64,000 bases of DNA from Hysterangium stoloniferum (taxonomy: Eukaryota > Basidiomycota > Agaricomycetes > Hysterangiales > Hysterangiaceae). Below the pieces are notes generated by a model, which had not been told where the DNA came from, did no database searches, and was given only the letters and a program-made list of their open reading frames with translations. The translations under genes and the position numbers were made by a program. Positions 1 through 11,571 of this stretch are shown here, one piece after another. The stretch spans positions 124,001-188,000 of the forward strand of contig WHVD01000101.1 of assembly GCA_015178975.1 (NCBI GenBank). Direction: 5' to 3'. Position 1 is the first letter of the stretch. Each line of letters starts with the position of its first letter.

Positions 1-950
1 TCACACAGGTCACGGATGTGACTACCCGAGTCATTATTTGATCCCGCCGACTCATCGTTTGCTTCCGTCCCCGGGACCGCGGCCTTGAACCTTCATGTTC
101 AAGCCAAAGCTTAGAACCCTTGTCTCAGAGAAGGGAATCACATGATAAATAAAGGGTAAATAATGAGTAGAATATGAGGTCATTATGATCTAACTAATGA
201 CCTCATAAACTAAATAATTAGCTAATCATTGAGTTGTTAAAATGTATATAAGGAGGGCCAACTTTCCAATAAAATCATCTTATATCACACATATTTTACA
301 GTACAGCACAGAAGCTTACCTCATCATCCTAAGGACAATAATAGCCTTAGTCTGATACACTCACTGCAAGCACCTACACTTGCAGCATCTTGAATCTTTG
401 TCAGCAACTCTTGAACTTAGCTAATCATCTAAGTTCCCCCAGCCTCACAGCTACCCCTTAGGCTTATTAATTAGATAATAAACCTAATAAGTATCCTTAC
501 TGAAATCCCTGCCAATACTAGATTATTCAAGGCCCAGCCCTAAGTTTATTGAATTAATCAAGTACAAGCACTCAGATAATCCAATACATATTATTTTCTC
601 TATTAATAAATTATTTAACACCTTGTTAAATAACTATTAATAGTTACAAATAAGCATACAAGAATCCGAAGCTCTTATATCAAGTCTCTGCCAAGTTACT
701 GCACATATATTCAGCTTCTAGCCCCTATTCTCAAGGAATAGTTCTTTTATTGCTAAAAGAGTCATACACAGTTCTATTGAACCTTTCAATAATCAAAATA
801 AGCATTGATTTGAGTTGTTTAAGCTTAATAGCGCAGCTCATTAATCTATCAGTATTTAAATTACTGGACCTTTGCTTGTTTTATTGTTGAAGCTCTGTGA
901 CACTATAGCATATATTGAGCTATCTAAGAGAATCCCCTGAATACATTACA
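1..950 (+). repeat. LTR-like AT-rich repeat with TATA box, cut by window start
   Basis: No gene is visible. A TATA-like motif (tgtatataagg, about 243-253) is followed by a long AT-rich stretch without open frames. The same motif in a similar setting occurs near 28190 and 31725, where two copies of one repeat lie. This suggests the promoter half of an LTR or a related repeat whose left end lies outside the window. The region ends abruptly at a minisatellite. The family assignment is inference only. Confidence 0.35.
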
Positions 951-1330
951 GAGTGGGTGGGTTGGGAGTGGGTGGGTTGGGAGTGGGTGCATTGGGAGTG
1001 GGTGGGTTGGGAGTGGGTGCATTGGGAGTGGGTGCATCGTGGATAGGTGTATCGTGGATGGGTGCATCATGGATGGGTGTATCGTGGATGGGTGCATCAT
1101 GGATGGGTGCATCGTGGATGGGTGCATCGTGGATAGGTGCGTCGTGGATGGGTATGCAGTGGATGGGTGCACGGTGGATGGGAGTGGGTGTGCGGTGGAT
1201 GGGAGCAGGTGCATGGTGGATGGGAGCAGGTGTGTGGTGGATGGGAGCAGGTGCACGGTGGATGGGAGCAGGTGCGTGGTGGATGGGAGCAGGTGCACAG
1301 TGGACAGGAGTGGGTGGATGGGTGTGCGGT
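951..1330. repeat. 15-bp then 21-bp G-rich minisatellite
   Basis: From about 951 to 1165 the unit is 15 bp (type gggtgcatcgtggat, with an early variant gggttgggagtgggt). From about 1186 to 1310 it becomes a 21-bp unit that inserts ggagcaggt into the same core. Both periods are multiples of three, so long frames stay open on both strands. These are repeat artefacts, not genes. Confidence 0.9.
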
Positions 1331-1681
1331 TGAAAATGCCGCGTAAGCAAAATTCATATATATGGATGATATGATAAGTACCTTTATCCATCAAAACCTA
1401 TGCACGGCACATGTGTGTGAGTAAATCCTGGGTCCAGCCGTGTAAATGTGGAAGCAAAAGCCTCAAAGCCCCAGGCCACAGGGCCGCCAGCTGCCGATGC
1501 CCTTTTGGCTTCCAATGTGGAACCAAGCCCGGCTGCTGATGGCATTTGCTTCTGCATTTGGGATACTTTGGTGGATGCTAAGGTGAGATTATTGCACGGG
1601 GACAGCAATATAGTGTAGTGTCCTAACGTTGTTTACATTTCCCCAATGCAAAATTGGAGTTTCCTAATCCTTGTCTCCTTG
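1331..1681. other. Unassigned spacer
   Basis: About 350 bp between the minisatellite and a solo LTR. I see no recognisable gene, repeat or RNA. Short frames on either strand have no known motif. Confidence 0.5.
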
Positions 1682-2152
1682 TGTGAAGAGTGGTGGAAGT
1701 TCTGACCGTTCTATATACGAAGAAATGAGTAGAAAGGAAGGATATTGACCTATTCGGTGCAATATAAGAGAAAGTGAGAGAAACAGTACGAGATGACGAA
1801 GGAGTCAACGAGTACGATGGTTCGAGTGGAGGCCTCGACTATTACAGTTCGAGGCCAGAAGTGCTCAGTAGTTCAGATATTGCTACTTATGTAGTAGCTG
1901 ACACGTTACCCTGATCACCGCTCGTAGTAGACCTAGTTTGTGTCTTACGAGTGGTGGTTCTTGGGTTAAAGGTCTGAGTTCTAATTGGTGCTGAGTGCAC
2001 CCACAAGTATACACAATGCTTCGAACTAATGAAATATGCAATATTTGAAGAATATGAAAGATAGAAAATTATGAATAGAATATGTAAAATATAAATAAAA
2101 TAAAAGGAGTGTTTTACCACAATGAAACTGTGGTAAAAGCATACTCCTTACA
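1682..2152 (-). mobile_element. Solo LTR, family A
   Basis: A 471-bp solo LTR with TGTGAAG...CTTACA ends, flanked by the 5-bp duplication ccttg (1677-1681 and 2153-2157). It matches the LTRs of the full-length A element at 37973-44153 but in reverse orientation. Solo LTRs arise when the two LTRs of a full element recombine. A conserved frame without an ATG runs through it (about 1887-2120) and is not considered a gene. Confidence 0.95.
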
Positions 2153-2886
2153 CCTTGTCTCTCTTCTGTTTGAATAAATTTATTCATTTTATTTTATTTT
2201 ATTTTTTATTTATTCATTCCATGTCAGCAATATACATATACTGTATACATGTATTAATTATTACATGACATGGCTATATGCTCATCATTGTCTCATTTTG
2301 GCTCTAGTCGACTCATCCTCACTGCCAGACAGAGAGTGTGTGTTGTGGGGTTGTTTTGGGCGGGTTGATAGGGGGCCCAATCCCACCCACAGAGAGTTAT
2401 GCTGAAAGCACCAGAATTTCTGGCTACACGATCAGTTGTGACAGAGTTTAAACTGGCCACAGTGATATGCAGCTGGGCAAAATATAGTTGTCCCAGTGTG
2501 ATTTCTCATCAGAGCACTGATGTAATGCCATGTAAATCATCAATAATAGCGTTATGACAATGCCAGTGAAAAAAATCCCCTTCTGAGCTTGTCTTTAATC
2601 AGGATTTACATAGTAAATTCTGGCAGTAAATATAAGCCCCACATAGGCTTATGGGCTACTTATTTTACTTATTGTGTAAATTCTTGTAAATTCTCATACT
2701 CGAGCCCATTTGATAACTTTTAAATTAGATATAGATTGGGTTGCATATTGTAACTGATATGGTGAATATTTCTGAGGTGGGATGAGCAGTGTCAGGGCAA
2801 TATATATAATATATGGTTGCCATTTATTTTATTATATTTTTCTACATTTTTCTATATTTTTTCTATATTTTATAAGGTGCATATAT
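2153..2886. other. Unassigned AT-rich spacer between two solo LTRs
   Basis: Contains an attttattttatttt low-complexity run near 2178-2215 and otherwise unremarkable AT-rich DNA. No gene or known repeat is recognised. Confidence 0.5.
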
Positions 2887-3360
2887 TGTGAAGAGTGGTG
2901 GAAGTTCTGACCATTCTATATACGAAGAAATGAGTAGAAAGGAAGGATATTGACCTATTCGGTGCAATATAAGAGAAAGTGAGAGAAAGAGCACGAGATG
3001 ACGAAGGAGTCAACGAGTGCGATGGTTCGAGTGGAGGCCTCGACTATTACAGTTCGAGGCCAGAAGTGTTTAGCAGTTCAGATATTGCTACTTATGTAGT
3101 AGCTGACACGTTACCCTGATCACCGCTCGTAGTAGACCTAGTTTGTGTCTTACGAGTGGTGGTTCTTGGGTTAAAGTGTGTCTGAGTTCTAATTGGTGCT
3201 GAGTGCACCCACAAGTATACACAATGCTTCAAACTAATGAAATATGCAATATTCGAAGAATATGAAAGATAGTAAAATATGAATAGAATATGTAAAATAT
3301 AAATGAAATAAAAGGAGTGTTTTACCACAATGAAACTGTGGTAAAAGCATACTCCTCACA
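2887..3360 (-). mobile_element. Solo LTR, family A
   Basis: A 474-bp solo LTR with TGTGAAG...CTCACA ends and the 5-bp duplication tatat on both sides (2882-2886, 3361-3365). It is nearly identical to the copy at 1682-2152 and in the same orientation, but has its own target site, so it is an independent insertion and not a local duplication. Confidence 0.95.
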
Positions 3361-3404
3361 TATATGCACCTACACACAGATACAGGTGCGAATGTGATTA
3401 CATA

Positions 3405-3575
3405 ATCAGACCACCATCGAAAGGTTGCCCCACCATTGCAAAGTTGCCACTGTCGCCATCATCGCAAGGCTGCAGCCACTGTAGTTGCAAGGCTGTCGCA
3501 GCCATTGTCATTACAAGGTTGCTGCAACCGCAATCATCGTAAGGCCACTGCCACTGCCCATAGCCTGGTTGACAC
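3405..3575. repeat. Imperfect tandem repeat (ttgcaaggctg type)
   Basis: Several imperfect units combining gccactgtcg and attgcaaggctg follow one another, with a spacing of roughly 30-36 bp. No gene is evident. The unit is too degenerate to define an exact period by eye. Confidence 0.5.
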
Positions 3576-3632
3576 ACAGTGCTTCACCCTGTGTGTCTAA
3601 AGTTGTCCCTGTGCACAGATGTGCACCCCACC

Positions 3633-4416
3633 TGTTAAGAGGTGCGTAAACGGAGGGTTCCAGGGAACCCACGGGTGTTCTGGTAGGATGTGGCTTCAGC
3701 TTATAGGCTGCACCCTTGTGAGATCATGTTGTCCAATTTCAAACAGGCAGACGGGAATCCCAGGGAGTCTGGGCGGAGTTCGTGGTTGAGGGGTCGTAGG
3801 TCAGAGGTCATGGGTTGAGCAGGTCGAGAGTTGAGATGAATAAGTTGGAGGTTGAGAGATAGATGTGTTGGAGCCCATGGGCTCCGACTAGTGAGAGCGG
3901 TGTGATTCAAGGAGGAGTTTAGAGCGGAAAATATAACTAGATTACTGGGGAGAATCTAAGCTGATTTTCTGACTGGAGTGTATGAACGACATCTGCCAGA
4001 CTATATAGACTGTGGAATTAATAACATACCAAATCCAGTAATAATGAAACAAAACTAGCAAAACATCAAATGAGAATAGTAAACAACAAATTTGGTGTTA
4101 GGAATGGAACGGAACAGAGCGGAGTCCGAATTGTGACAGGTCATTTGTTCATAATGGGAATGGGGCTCAGTTAGAGGGCTGATGGGTATTCTGGGTGAAG
4201 TCCAGTGACTGGTACATGGGACAGGGTCGGAGATAGTCAGGAGCAGGGTCTGGCAGGTATTCCAGTGACTGATACATGAAGTGATGGATGTCGAGCGTGG
4301 ACAGGTCTGATGGACGGAGTCTGGCAGGTATTCTGGTAAACTGACAATTGGTGCATACAGGGTGCTGGTGCATGTAAGTTACTGCCCAGAGTCTGGCGGG
4401 AATTCCAGTTGTAACA
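3633..4416 (-). mobile_element. Old solo LTR, family E
   Basis: A 784-bp diverged copy of the LTR of element E. It starts TGTTA and ends GTAACA, and keeps the internal landmarks ggcttcagcttataggctgc, the TATA box and the attttctgact segment. Flanks are ccacc and ccgcc, a target duplication with one transition. Divergence from the other E LTRs is clearly higher, so this is the oldest E insertion in the window. Confidence 0.88.
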
Positions 4417-5040
4417 CCGCCACTACAGACATGCCAATATACAACTTGATGGTAGAGAAAGTTCCTCCAGCATGTTTAATTCTATAAAAAAACACGATTA
4501 ACATCCTGAAAATGTTCCCAAACAAACCTTTGAATACCAGAATTCTCCAGAATTGTGTCACAAGTGCCATCAAGGGTGTGTGGTCGTAACCTACATATAA
4601 GTCACCTAGTGTGTAAATAGAATGCTGGTGCAATGTTCCACACAAGGCTCAATATTTGGGGGCATACCAGCATCCTTGATCATAACTGCATTGAGTAGCT
4701 GTAACTCATGAACAATGTGAAAAACTTCCCATTTTTCTTCAGCACACAAAACCATCGAGACTGGTGAGAAGTTCCGGAATTCTCATAAATACTGCTCAAG
4801 ATTTTTTGTTTGATTGAAGTACACACCCTATTACAATGGAATCCAAAGTCAGTCCAATGTACAGGAAAATGATCTTGCCTGTGATGCCAATGTCAACAAA
4901 TCACACATACTGTAAACACACCTGCAAGTATCCATAGTCAGCGATAAAATTATAGATTAGAATATGTGCTGAGGAAGGAGGAGGATTTGTACTTTCCTTG
5001 AGAGTGTGCCCCAGTTGGCATTTATAATATTGAACATTGT
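4417..5040. other. Unassigned spacer
   Basis: About 620 bp left of element D. No gene, repeat or RNA is recognised. Confidence 0.5.
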
Positions 5041-5468
5041 TGTCACGAATCGATTATTCTTCAATAAAGTCGAATAATATTCTACTAATCGAACTTGGAA
5101 GCCTCGTTCGACGAAGTATATATTCGCCCTGTCGATGAAGTAAGAGGCTATTACCAGTCACGAGAACTCACGGAAGTACTTGTCGAAGAAGTTACAACAA
5201 GATTGATTACTATATCACTAATATACAGATATTTCGACTGACTTCCCCCGCTCCTTTCGTAGCCCTTTTATGCTTTTCTTTGTATCGTTATGACTATGTT
5301 ATGAACTAATAGTGAAATCATACATGACATCGAAATGAGACATCGAAAGAGATTCGATGGTGTCGAATAATGTTCGGGTTTGTCGAGTCGAATTTGATAA
5401 GTCGAAGAGTTGTCGAAAGTTACCTTTGATTGTTTGTGACAGTATTGTGACATGTGACAGTTGTGACA
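5041..5468 (-). mobile_element. 3' LTR of element D
   Basis: A 428-bp LTR, TGTCAC...TTGTGACA. On the minus strand it holds a TATA-like ataaaagg (5264-5271), followed about 25 bp downstream by AGTCGAAATAT (5229-5239). This 11-mer is the exact complement of the primer-binding site, as expected for a self-primed element. A purine-rich tract (minus strand of about 5469-5485) adjoins the LTR. Confidence 0.93.
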
Positions 5469-5546
5469 GTATCCTCCCTTTGTGACCGAGCCCACGAGGT
5501 CGGAGTTTGAAAAGTTTTCATCATCTATTTTCGTATTTTTCCATCA

Positions 5547-6385
5547 ATGTCTGACATAGAAGTTGATCAACTCGAATCAGAATCCGAGTTTTTGGGTTTC
5601 AAGGATAAAGAGATAAGTGCTGATGCGGTTGGTAAGTGGTTTCCTGGGATTTCTCTAAATTAGTTAATTAGTTATTTTTTTTTTAGAAGAAATTCCCAAA
5701 AAGCGTGTAATAGACTGCAAAGAACCGTTCAACAAGGCGACTCGTAAGGGAATTGGAATGCAATGGGAATTTGAGGCAAAATCGGAAATTCGTAAATTTT
5801 CAGTTTTGTCGAATTTTGTCAAATTTTACTGATTTATTTTTTCCCAGTTGCACTATGTGTTTCAACATGAATTTCATGTGTAAGAAGACTAACGCATCGT
5901 CGAATTGTGATCAGTGCAATCGAATGCATTGGGCTTGTTATTGGACCGTAAATAGGCCAATCAGAAAACCTCATCGAAATCAAAAGAAAAGTCGAAAGAC
6001 GATCAAAGAGTCGGAAGTTGAAAGCGAAAATGGTAGTCCAGAGATTCGAAAGCTTGGTCAAAGGAAAAACACTCGTCGCAACGTCATGTCAAGATTGTTA
6101 AATTTTTCGAGACAGTCGAGAAGGTCGGAACATCGGTCAGATAAAGACTTGGAGAAGGAAATAAAATCGATCAGTGAAAGAATGTTGAAATTGGAGGATA
6201 CCATGGAAGATTTGATCAGTGAGATTAAAGCGTTCAGGAACAATTTTTTGGATTTGTCGAAGAAATTGGTTGAAAGTGGCGATTTTAGTGAAGAAACTGA
6301 TATCAGTGTGAATAGTGGAAGATTTAGGGGGGAATGGTTTGATAAGATGGCGGAAGTGAGAGAGGAAGAAATTGAGGAGTTGTAG
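5547..6385 (+). pseudogene. Antisense Cys6-cluster coiled-coil gene carried by element D
   Basis: Lies within element D on the strand opposite gag-pol, about 80 bp inside the 3' LTR. Proposed model: exon 1 5547-5631 (ATG at 5547), GT-AG intron 5632-5686, exon 2 5687-5791, GT-AG intron 5792-5847, exon 3 5848-6385. Exon 3 begins with two cysteine triplets, C-x2-C-x6-C, 8 residues, C-x2-C-x6-C, which fits the fungal Zn2Cys6 spacing. A basic stretch and a heptad-like acidic/basic segment (probable coiled coil) follow. The second splice does not keep frame in this copy, so one indel or a different splice site must be assumed. Element E carries a counterpart in the same place. A nuclear DNA- or RNA-binding role is inference. 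Confidence 0.6.
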
Positions 6386-6479
6386 ATAATTTAAAATTTT
6401 GATATAATTGATGTTTTTGCGTTTTGATATGTTTTTCAGTTTTGTAGAATAGATGTCGAAATAAGTGTCGAAAGATAGT

Positions 6480-8069
6480 TGAATGAAAATTTTAGTGTCG
6501 TGGAAGATTTGGATATTTTTGATGAAATTCTTCAATAAGGTCGAAAGCATGTTCAAGATCTTGAGATCCTAACCATGAAGTTTCATCATCTGTTCCTTCG
6601 TAACCTAACCAAGCAACTAAATATTGTAACGAATCTTTATATCTTTTATTGAATTTTGAATCCAAAATTTCTCAAATTTCATATTCAGGTTCTTCTTCAA
6701 CATAAATTGGTGGAGGAGGAGGTTGTGGAAAGTATTGGGATAAAACGGTTCTAACATTGAGACGTGAAAAATGGGATGAATTCCTTTGAGATGATTGGGG
6801 AGTTTTAATGTATATGAATGAGATCCTGGTCGAGCGATGATTTCGAATGGGCCTAATAATTTTTCCGATAATTTTTTTGATGGTCGAGTTGTTCGAATAA
6901 AGTCAGATCGTACAAAGACTTAAGAATGGATTGGAAAGTCGAAAGACTCTTTTCAATGTATGTCGGAATATTTTTGATAATGTATTTGGGCTTTCTGGAT
7001 ATTTGATTTGAGATGTTTATGTAGAGCTTCGAGGTCTGTCGTATAATTGCGAGCTAGAGCGGAAGCTAGATCTTTTTCAGGGTAAATTTCTAACAATGGA
7101 TGATAACCCTTATTAGCAAAAAATGGCGTTTCACCAGTTGTTTCGGAAGGTGCATTGTTGTAAGTGAATTCGGCTAAAGGAAGTAATTCGGCCCAATTGT
7201 CTTGTTGATAATTGGAATATATTCGTAAATATTGTTCGAGAGTTTGATTGACTCATTCGGTTTGTCCATCGCCTTCAGGATGATATCCCGAAGTGGAATG
7301 TAATTTCATGTCGAGTGCTGTTCCGAGAGATCGAAAGAAATGCGACACAAATTCGGATCCTCGATCGGAGGTTACATGACTTGGGACTCCATGTTTTGAA
7401 AAGACATGTAATACAAAAAGTCGAGCGAGTTTGGAAGCATTGATCGTAGTATAAGTTGGAATGAATATTGCTTGTTTTGAAAGTCAATCAACGATTATGA
7501 GTATTGAGTTGTAACCATTTGAGGTCGGTAATTGTTCAATCGAGATCGAATGCCATGGTCGAAGAGGAATTGGAAGTTGCTTAAGTAATCCAACAGGTCG
7601 ATGTCGTGGAGTTTTCGATTTTGTACACATTACACATGATCGAATAAAATCTTGAATATCTTGTCGGAGTCATGGCCAAAAGAAATCTCGATATATTGTT
7701 CGATATGTTTTCGTTTGACCGAAATGGCCTGCGGTATATGATCGTGTCATGATTGAAGAACTCGAAGTCGGAGAGTTTGATAATCGGGAACATAAATTCT
7801 GTTTCAGAAACATAAAAAGTCTTGTTCGTTCTTCTGCCAATCTTCTTCAGTACTGTCGGAAATCTGTCGAACTTTGTCGAGAGTAAATTGATCTTCTTTT
7901 TGAGCTTTGAATATATCTTTTAATAGTTGATCCGTATCCATGATGAGAGTAGCTTTTCTGGCTATTGGAAGATAATAGGTTGCATGTAAGGAAGCTTGAA
8001 TTTGCTCATTCATAAATACTGGTCGAAGATTAGGGGGATTCTTTTTCGAGTAGTCAGGTTCATTCACAT
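6480..8069 (-). pseudogene. Element D integrase and chromodomain-like tail (broken)
   Basis: The 3' third of D pol, read leftward from the B insertion. Recognisable pieces are an integrase zinc-finger neighbourhood, the catalytic-core signature GDGQTE followed by a TGA where relatives have Arg, the post-core segment around NYQQDNW, the LGPFEII motif of the integrase C-terminus, and a terminal chromodomain-like stretch (GYEGTDDETSW). Several frameshifts and many TGA codons interrupt it. The split between this segment and the RT segment at 19160 coincides exactly with the cacat duplication made by element B. Confidence 0.8.
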
Positions 8070-8707
8070 TGTGAAGAGTCGTTAGATTCTTACCGCTCAA
8101 TATACAAAGAATAGTGTTTATTCAACTACTATTAGAAAGTATTGACCATTCAGTACAATACTGTAGATTGCTAGACTGACAGTACTAGCAAGGAGACGTG
8201 CTACGCATCACAAGAGCAACTGTACAGTTGCTCTTGACGGCTAAAATGGGAGAACAAAGAGTTGACCTTTACGGTGCAACTCGTAGCTAAATGTAAATAG
8301 ATAATCAACGAGAAGTCGAATATCTGAAGTAAAGAGATAATAGCGCGAGTCGACTGTAGTGTCGACGAGCGCAAAGACCTTAGAGTGGAACTCGACCTTC
8401 GCGGTTTGAGTCCAAAGTATGTTAGGAGACTAGAGAACGCTACCTTATAGGTAGCTGAGATGTTACCCTTGACACCTCTCGCTATTCGATGTCTGGGTCG
8501 TTTACGAGGTGGTGTCTGCTGGGTAAAAGATGTCTATCGTTTAGCGCTGAGAGCGCCCATAGATATACACAAGACTTCGAACTAAGAAATATGGGTATGC
8601 TCGAAAGATATAGAGAGTTAGGGAAAAAGAGTAAAAACTAAATAATAAAATACTATAATATATGTATTATTCCACAGTCCAATCATGATATATGCATACC
8701 CTTCACA
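8070..8707 (-). mobile_element. 3' LTR of element B
   Basis: A 638-bp LTR with perfect 7-bp inverted ends (TGTGAAG...CTTCACA). It contains a perfect 26-bp palindrome at 8211-8236 (caagagcaactgt and its complement) and several hairpins shared in position with families A and F. Confidence 0.95.
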
Positions 8708-8719
8708 GTGCCCCCCAGT
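8708..8719 (-). promoter_or_regulatory. Polypurine tract of element B
   Basis: On the minus strand the sequence actggggggcac directly precedes the 3' LTR, where a purine tract should prime plus-strand DNA synthesis. The identical 12-mer directly precedes the 3' LTR of element A (43671-43682). Confidence 0.85.
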
Positions 8720-8906
8720 TCGAAGGGATGTGCTATACAAGGTGTCGAAGAGCATCTGGGACGCAAGCTGCCTGTGAGGATCCCCCTAGGTCCAAAATGA
8801 TGTTTCCCCATCGTTCCCGTTTTACTCTGAAGGACTTGGCTATTCTCGCTCGAGCCAAATCACTAGAATCCCTGTGCAAGGAGTCGACCCAGCATCTGTA
8901 AGCCTT

Positions 8907-10742
8907 CTACCTGCAACAAACGACTGCGCGCACGCTAATTGGGGGAGCAGAAATTCGCGCGAGAAGAGGAGCATTGGGGAGGGGAGACGAAGACGCGGGT
9001 AACGGGGCAGGAACCTGTGGCTGCATAGGGGTCTCTATGGGAGGCGTCAGGACAAGGGCCTCGAGTAGATCTACAAGGCCAGCAATAGAGAGGACGCTCG
9101 CTGAGTCTGGGGGCAGACGGTGGGGTTCCACTATGATATGCCGGAACATAGAGAGTTTAACCTCCCGAGCTGCTCGCGCAACGTTCTCCCCCTCTGCGGG
9201 ATCCTCGAAGGAGAGATAGAAGTCCTTCATTATCTCGGACAACAGAGCGAGACCACGACAACCCTTAAGGCTCCCTTGAAGGACCGGTTGCTGGAGTACT
9301 GGCACTAGCTGTGATAGTACCCTTCCGACGGGGAACTGTTCGGAAGGGTAATTGACAGCTACTCGTGTCCAGAAGGTGGTGGAGAGGGGCTCGGTGGGGG
9401 AAGGCAGGCTGTCAGAGATGGGGATAGGGATAGGGGATCGCTCTGGGAGAGGGGTGGTGGCCTTCTGTATCTCCTCGGCTTTTCCGCTCGTCGCTGGAAC
9501 GGTGATGTCCAGTGTAAGAGGGTCCAAATTGATGTCCATTCGCTCTTGTGAAAGCTCGTGGATAGGGTTACCTAAGGACACGCAATCTGAATACGGAGAG
9601 TCGGGAGGGATACCTGGTGACGGCGGAAGTGGAGTCGGGATCAGTATAGCTTTCGGGGAGGGAGAGAGATGAGGCGCCAGAATCGGGGCTGAGGGAGTGT
9701 GTGCCGGAAGAAGGATGGGAAGGGGCCTCGACGTTGGTTAAAGGCATGGGACTGGAATCAGGGAAGGTTCGCGTTGGGCTGAGGGAGTGTGTGCCGGGTG
9801 AAGGAAGGGAGGGGGCCTCGACGTTGGTGGAAGACGTGGGACCAGAATCGTGGAAGGTTCACGTTCCAGTGACTGTTGACTAGGACGGTGACCCCTCCAT
9901 ACTCTGGATGACGGTCTCGTGTTTGTCTTTGATTGGGGTCGCTGGTTACGAAGCGAACTTTCGACGGGAGAAGGAACCCTTCATGGCAATCCTCTCCCAG
10001 ATATTGGATGCTATACACGCCATTCCTGTTCTCATCTTCCTCCTCATCCTCATCCGAGGAAAAATCAATTGGTCCCCTACGGTATCCCTTTTCTCGCTGG
10101 GGCAACGTTTGACCGTCCCCTCGGGTAAGAACTATTCATTGCAACTTAATGTATCGAAGTAGTTCCCAGTCATAAAAGATGGTACCCTCCTTTTCCTTCC
10201 AGCTCTTGGTTCCCGTCGTCCTAATGCAAGGCGTCCCACCCTCACTATCATCGGTCTCCGCGAAGTCGGCCCATTTCTCTCCCAGGGGGGGGAAGGATCG
10301 GCGCGGAAGCTCTGTTTCCGCATTGCTCTCTGTACTCACGCCGCTGTTGCTTGGAGGGGACTCCTTCTCTTGCTCCCCTCACCTCCTGTTGACTTCTATA
10401 CTCAGCGCGCCTTTCTCTTTTGCGGGTGAGCCTCCTTGCATTGTGTTCTTCCATAAACATTTCCTGCTTCCGCATAATAGCAGTGACTTCCTCTGATGAC
10501 GGTCTGACGGAGGGCCCTAACGGCTCGCTCCAATCCGTACCGGTATTTCCCCCCGGCTCATCACCAAAGGAGAAAGTCGACAGGGGGGTTGATTCTTGGG
10601 TACCCCGATTGCTCTCGACATTGTCTGTACAAGGCATGCGGGTGATGAATCCCCTGCCGGTCGTGGATGTACTGGCTGTCGGGGCTCGTGGGACCTTTTT
10701 GAACTTAGGGAGGACTTGCTTGTTTTGTTGGAAAGGGAGCAT
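8907..10742 (-). pseudogene. Third ORF of element B, in the env position, function unknown
   Basis: Downstream of the chromodomain, three open stretches (about 10742-10248, 10339-9758 and 9581-8907) make up a broken frame of roughly 600 codons. The first and third are in one frame, the middle in another. The first break lies at a run of nine G (plus strand, near 10287-10295), and a TGA lies near 10150. The product is rich in Pro, Ser, Arg and Glu, with an acidic patch (DEDEEEDEN), and its last part alternates helix-like hydrophobic stretches with Pro-rich linkers. I see no signal peptide or membrane segment, so it is not an obvious envelope protein. An 84-bp imperfect duplication (about 9690-9860) lies inside. 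I do not recognise the family. Confidence 0.6.
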
Positions 10743-11098
10743 TATAGCACGATAAGGTGGTGAAGTTGAAGATAGAGGGAAAGGCTGTAGATAGGTGAAG
10801 GACGTGGTATGAAAGATAAAGAAAATTTATGCGAATTTACGTGTACTTTTTATATATATTGGATTGAAACTCCGCTCGGTTGGTCGTTAAATAAAATTCA
10901 TTAATTGTGGCTGGGTTTTGGGTAAATATGTCCGCTGCCAATTAGTGATTGACCCAATCGACTGGAGAGATAGAAAAATGAAAGAGAATAAAAGCCAATG
11001 AGATGGCTCGCCGAATGACTGAGATATTTCTGAAAGGAAGTTACGAAAGAGATGGAATAAATGATAGGTTAGATGATTCCTTGAGCGCATATATCCCG
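10743..11098. other. Spacer between chromodomain and third ORF of B
   Basis: About 356 bp, AT-richer than both neighbours and with no long minus-strand frame. It could hold a secondary promoter or a splice site for the third ORF. No motif is convincing. Confidence 0.4.
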
Positions 11099-11505
11099 TT
11101 AAATTTTGAACAGCGCCTTGTACGCCCTCAGAAGTGCCGGAGCATTTCTGAGGTCATTGTTGCTTAACCATGAATCCTCTTCGGGTCCATAACCTTTCCA
11201 GGACACCCTAAATAGCAGGCGATTTTGCTGTTTTCTATGTCTGACAATAGCTTCGACTCCATATTCTTCATGGTCTGATTTCAACTCTCTTAGGTTCTCA
11301 AGTTGGGGTCTTGGACCTAGGTTGGGAGGAGAGGGTTGATATTTCCGCAGATGATCCCGATTAATGACTGGATGCATCGGATACTCCGGGGGAATCTTAA
11401 GCCTAAATACTTGAGAGTTCAATTTCTCAAGGACCTCGAATGGTCCAATCCATCTTTGTATTAGTTTCTTCCCCGTTCCCTTGACTTCCACCAGTTCGAG
11501 GGAGT
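11099..11505 (-). pseudogene. Element B integrase C-terminus with chromodomain
   Basis: Encodes the integrase tail (WIGPFEVLEKL, HPVINRDHLRKY) followed by a chromodomain (YGVEAIVRHR...FRVSWKGYGPEEDSW). Chromodomains of this kind steer chromovirus integration to marked chromatin. The segment is out of frame with the integrase core: a single missing base near 11505, in the run ccccactcc, accounts for it. The residues that form the aromatic cage and the WKGY motif are present. The frame ends at a normal stop at 11099. Confidence 0.88.
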
Positions 11506-11571
11506 GGGGTTCACCAATACAAAGTCTCCCTCGGAGATATCTTCTACAGGTCTTTGCTTCTTGTTATATGC

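Noticed and set aside
924-1394. Open frames on both strands over the 951-1330 minisatellite
   Set aside because: 15- and 21-bp periods keep frames open; composition is pure repeat with no flanking gene signals.
8974-10755. Plus-strand frames antisense to the third ORF of element B
   Set aside because: Shadows of the GC-rich minus-strand ORF; no start context, introns or Cys cluster as in D and E.
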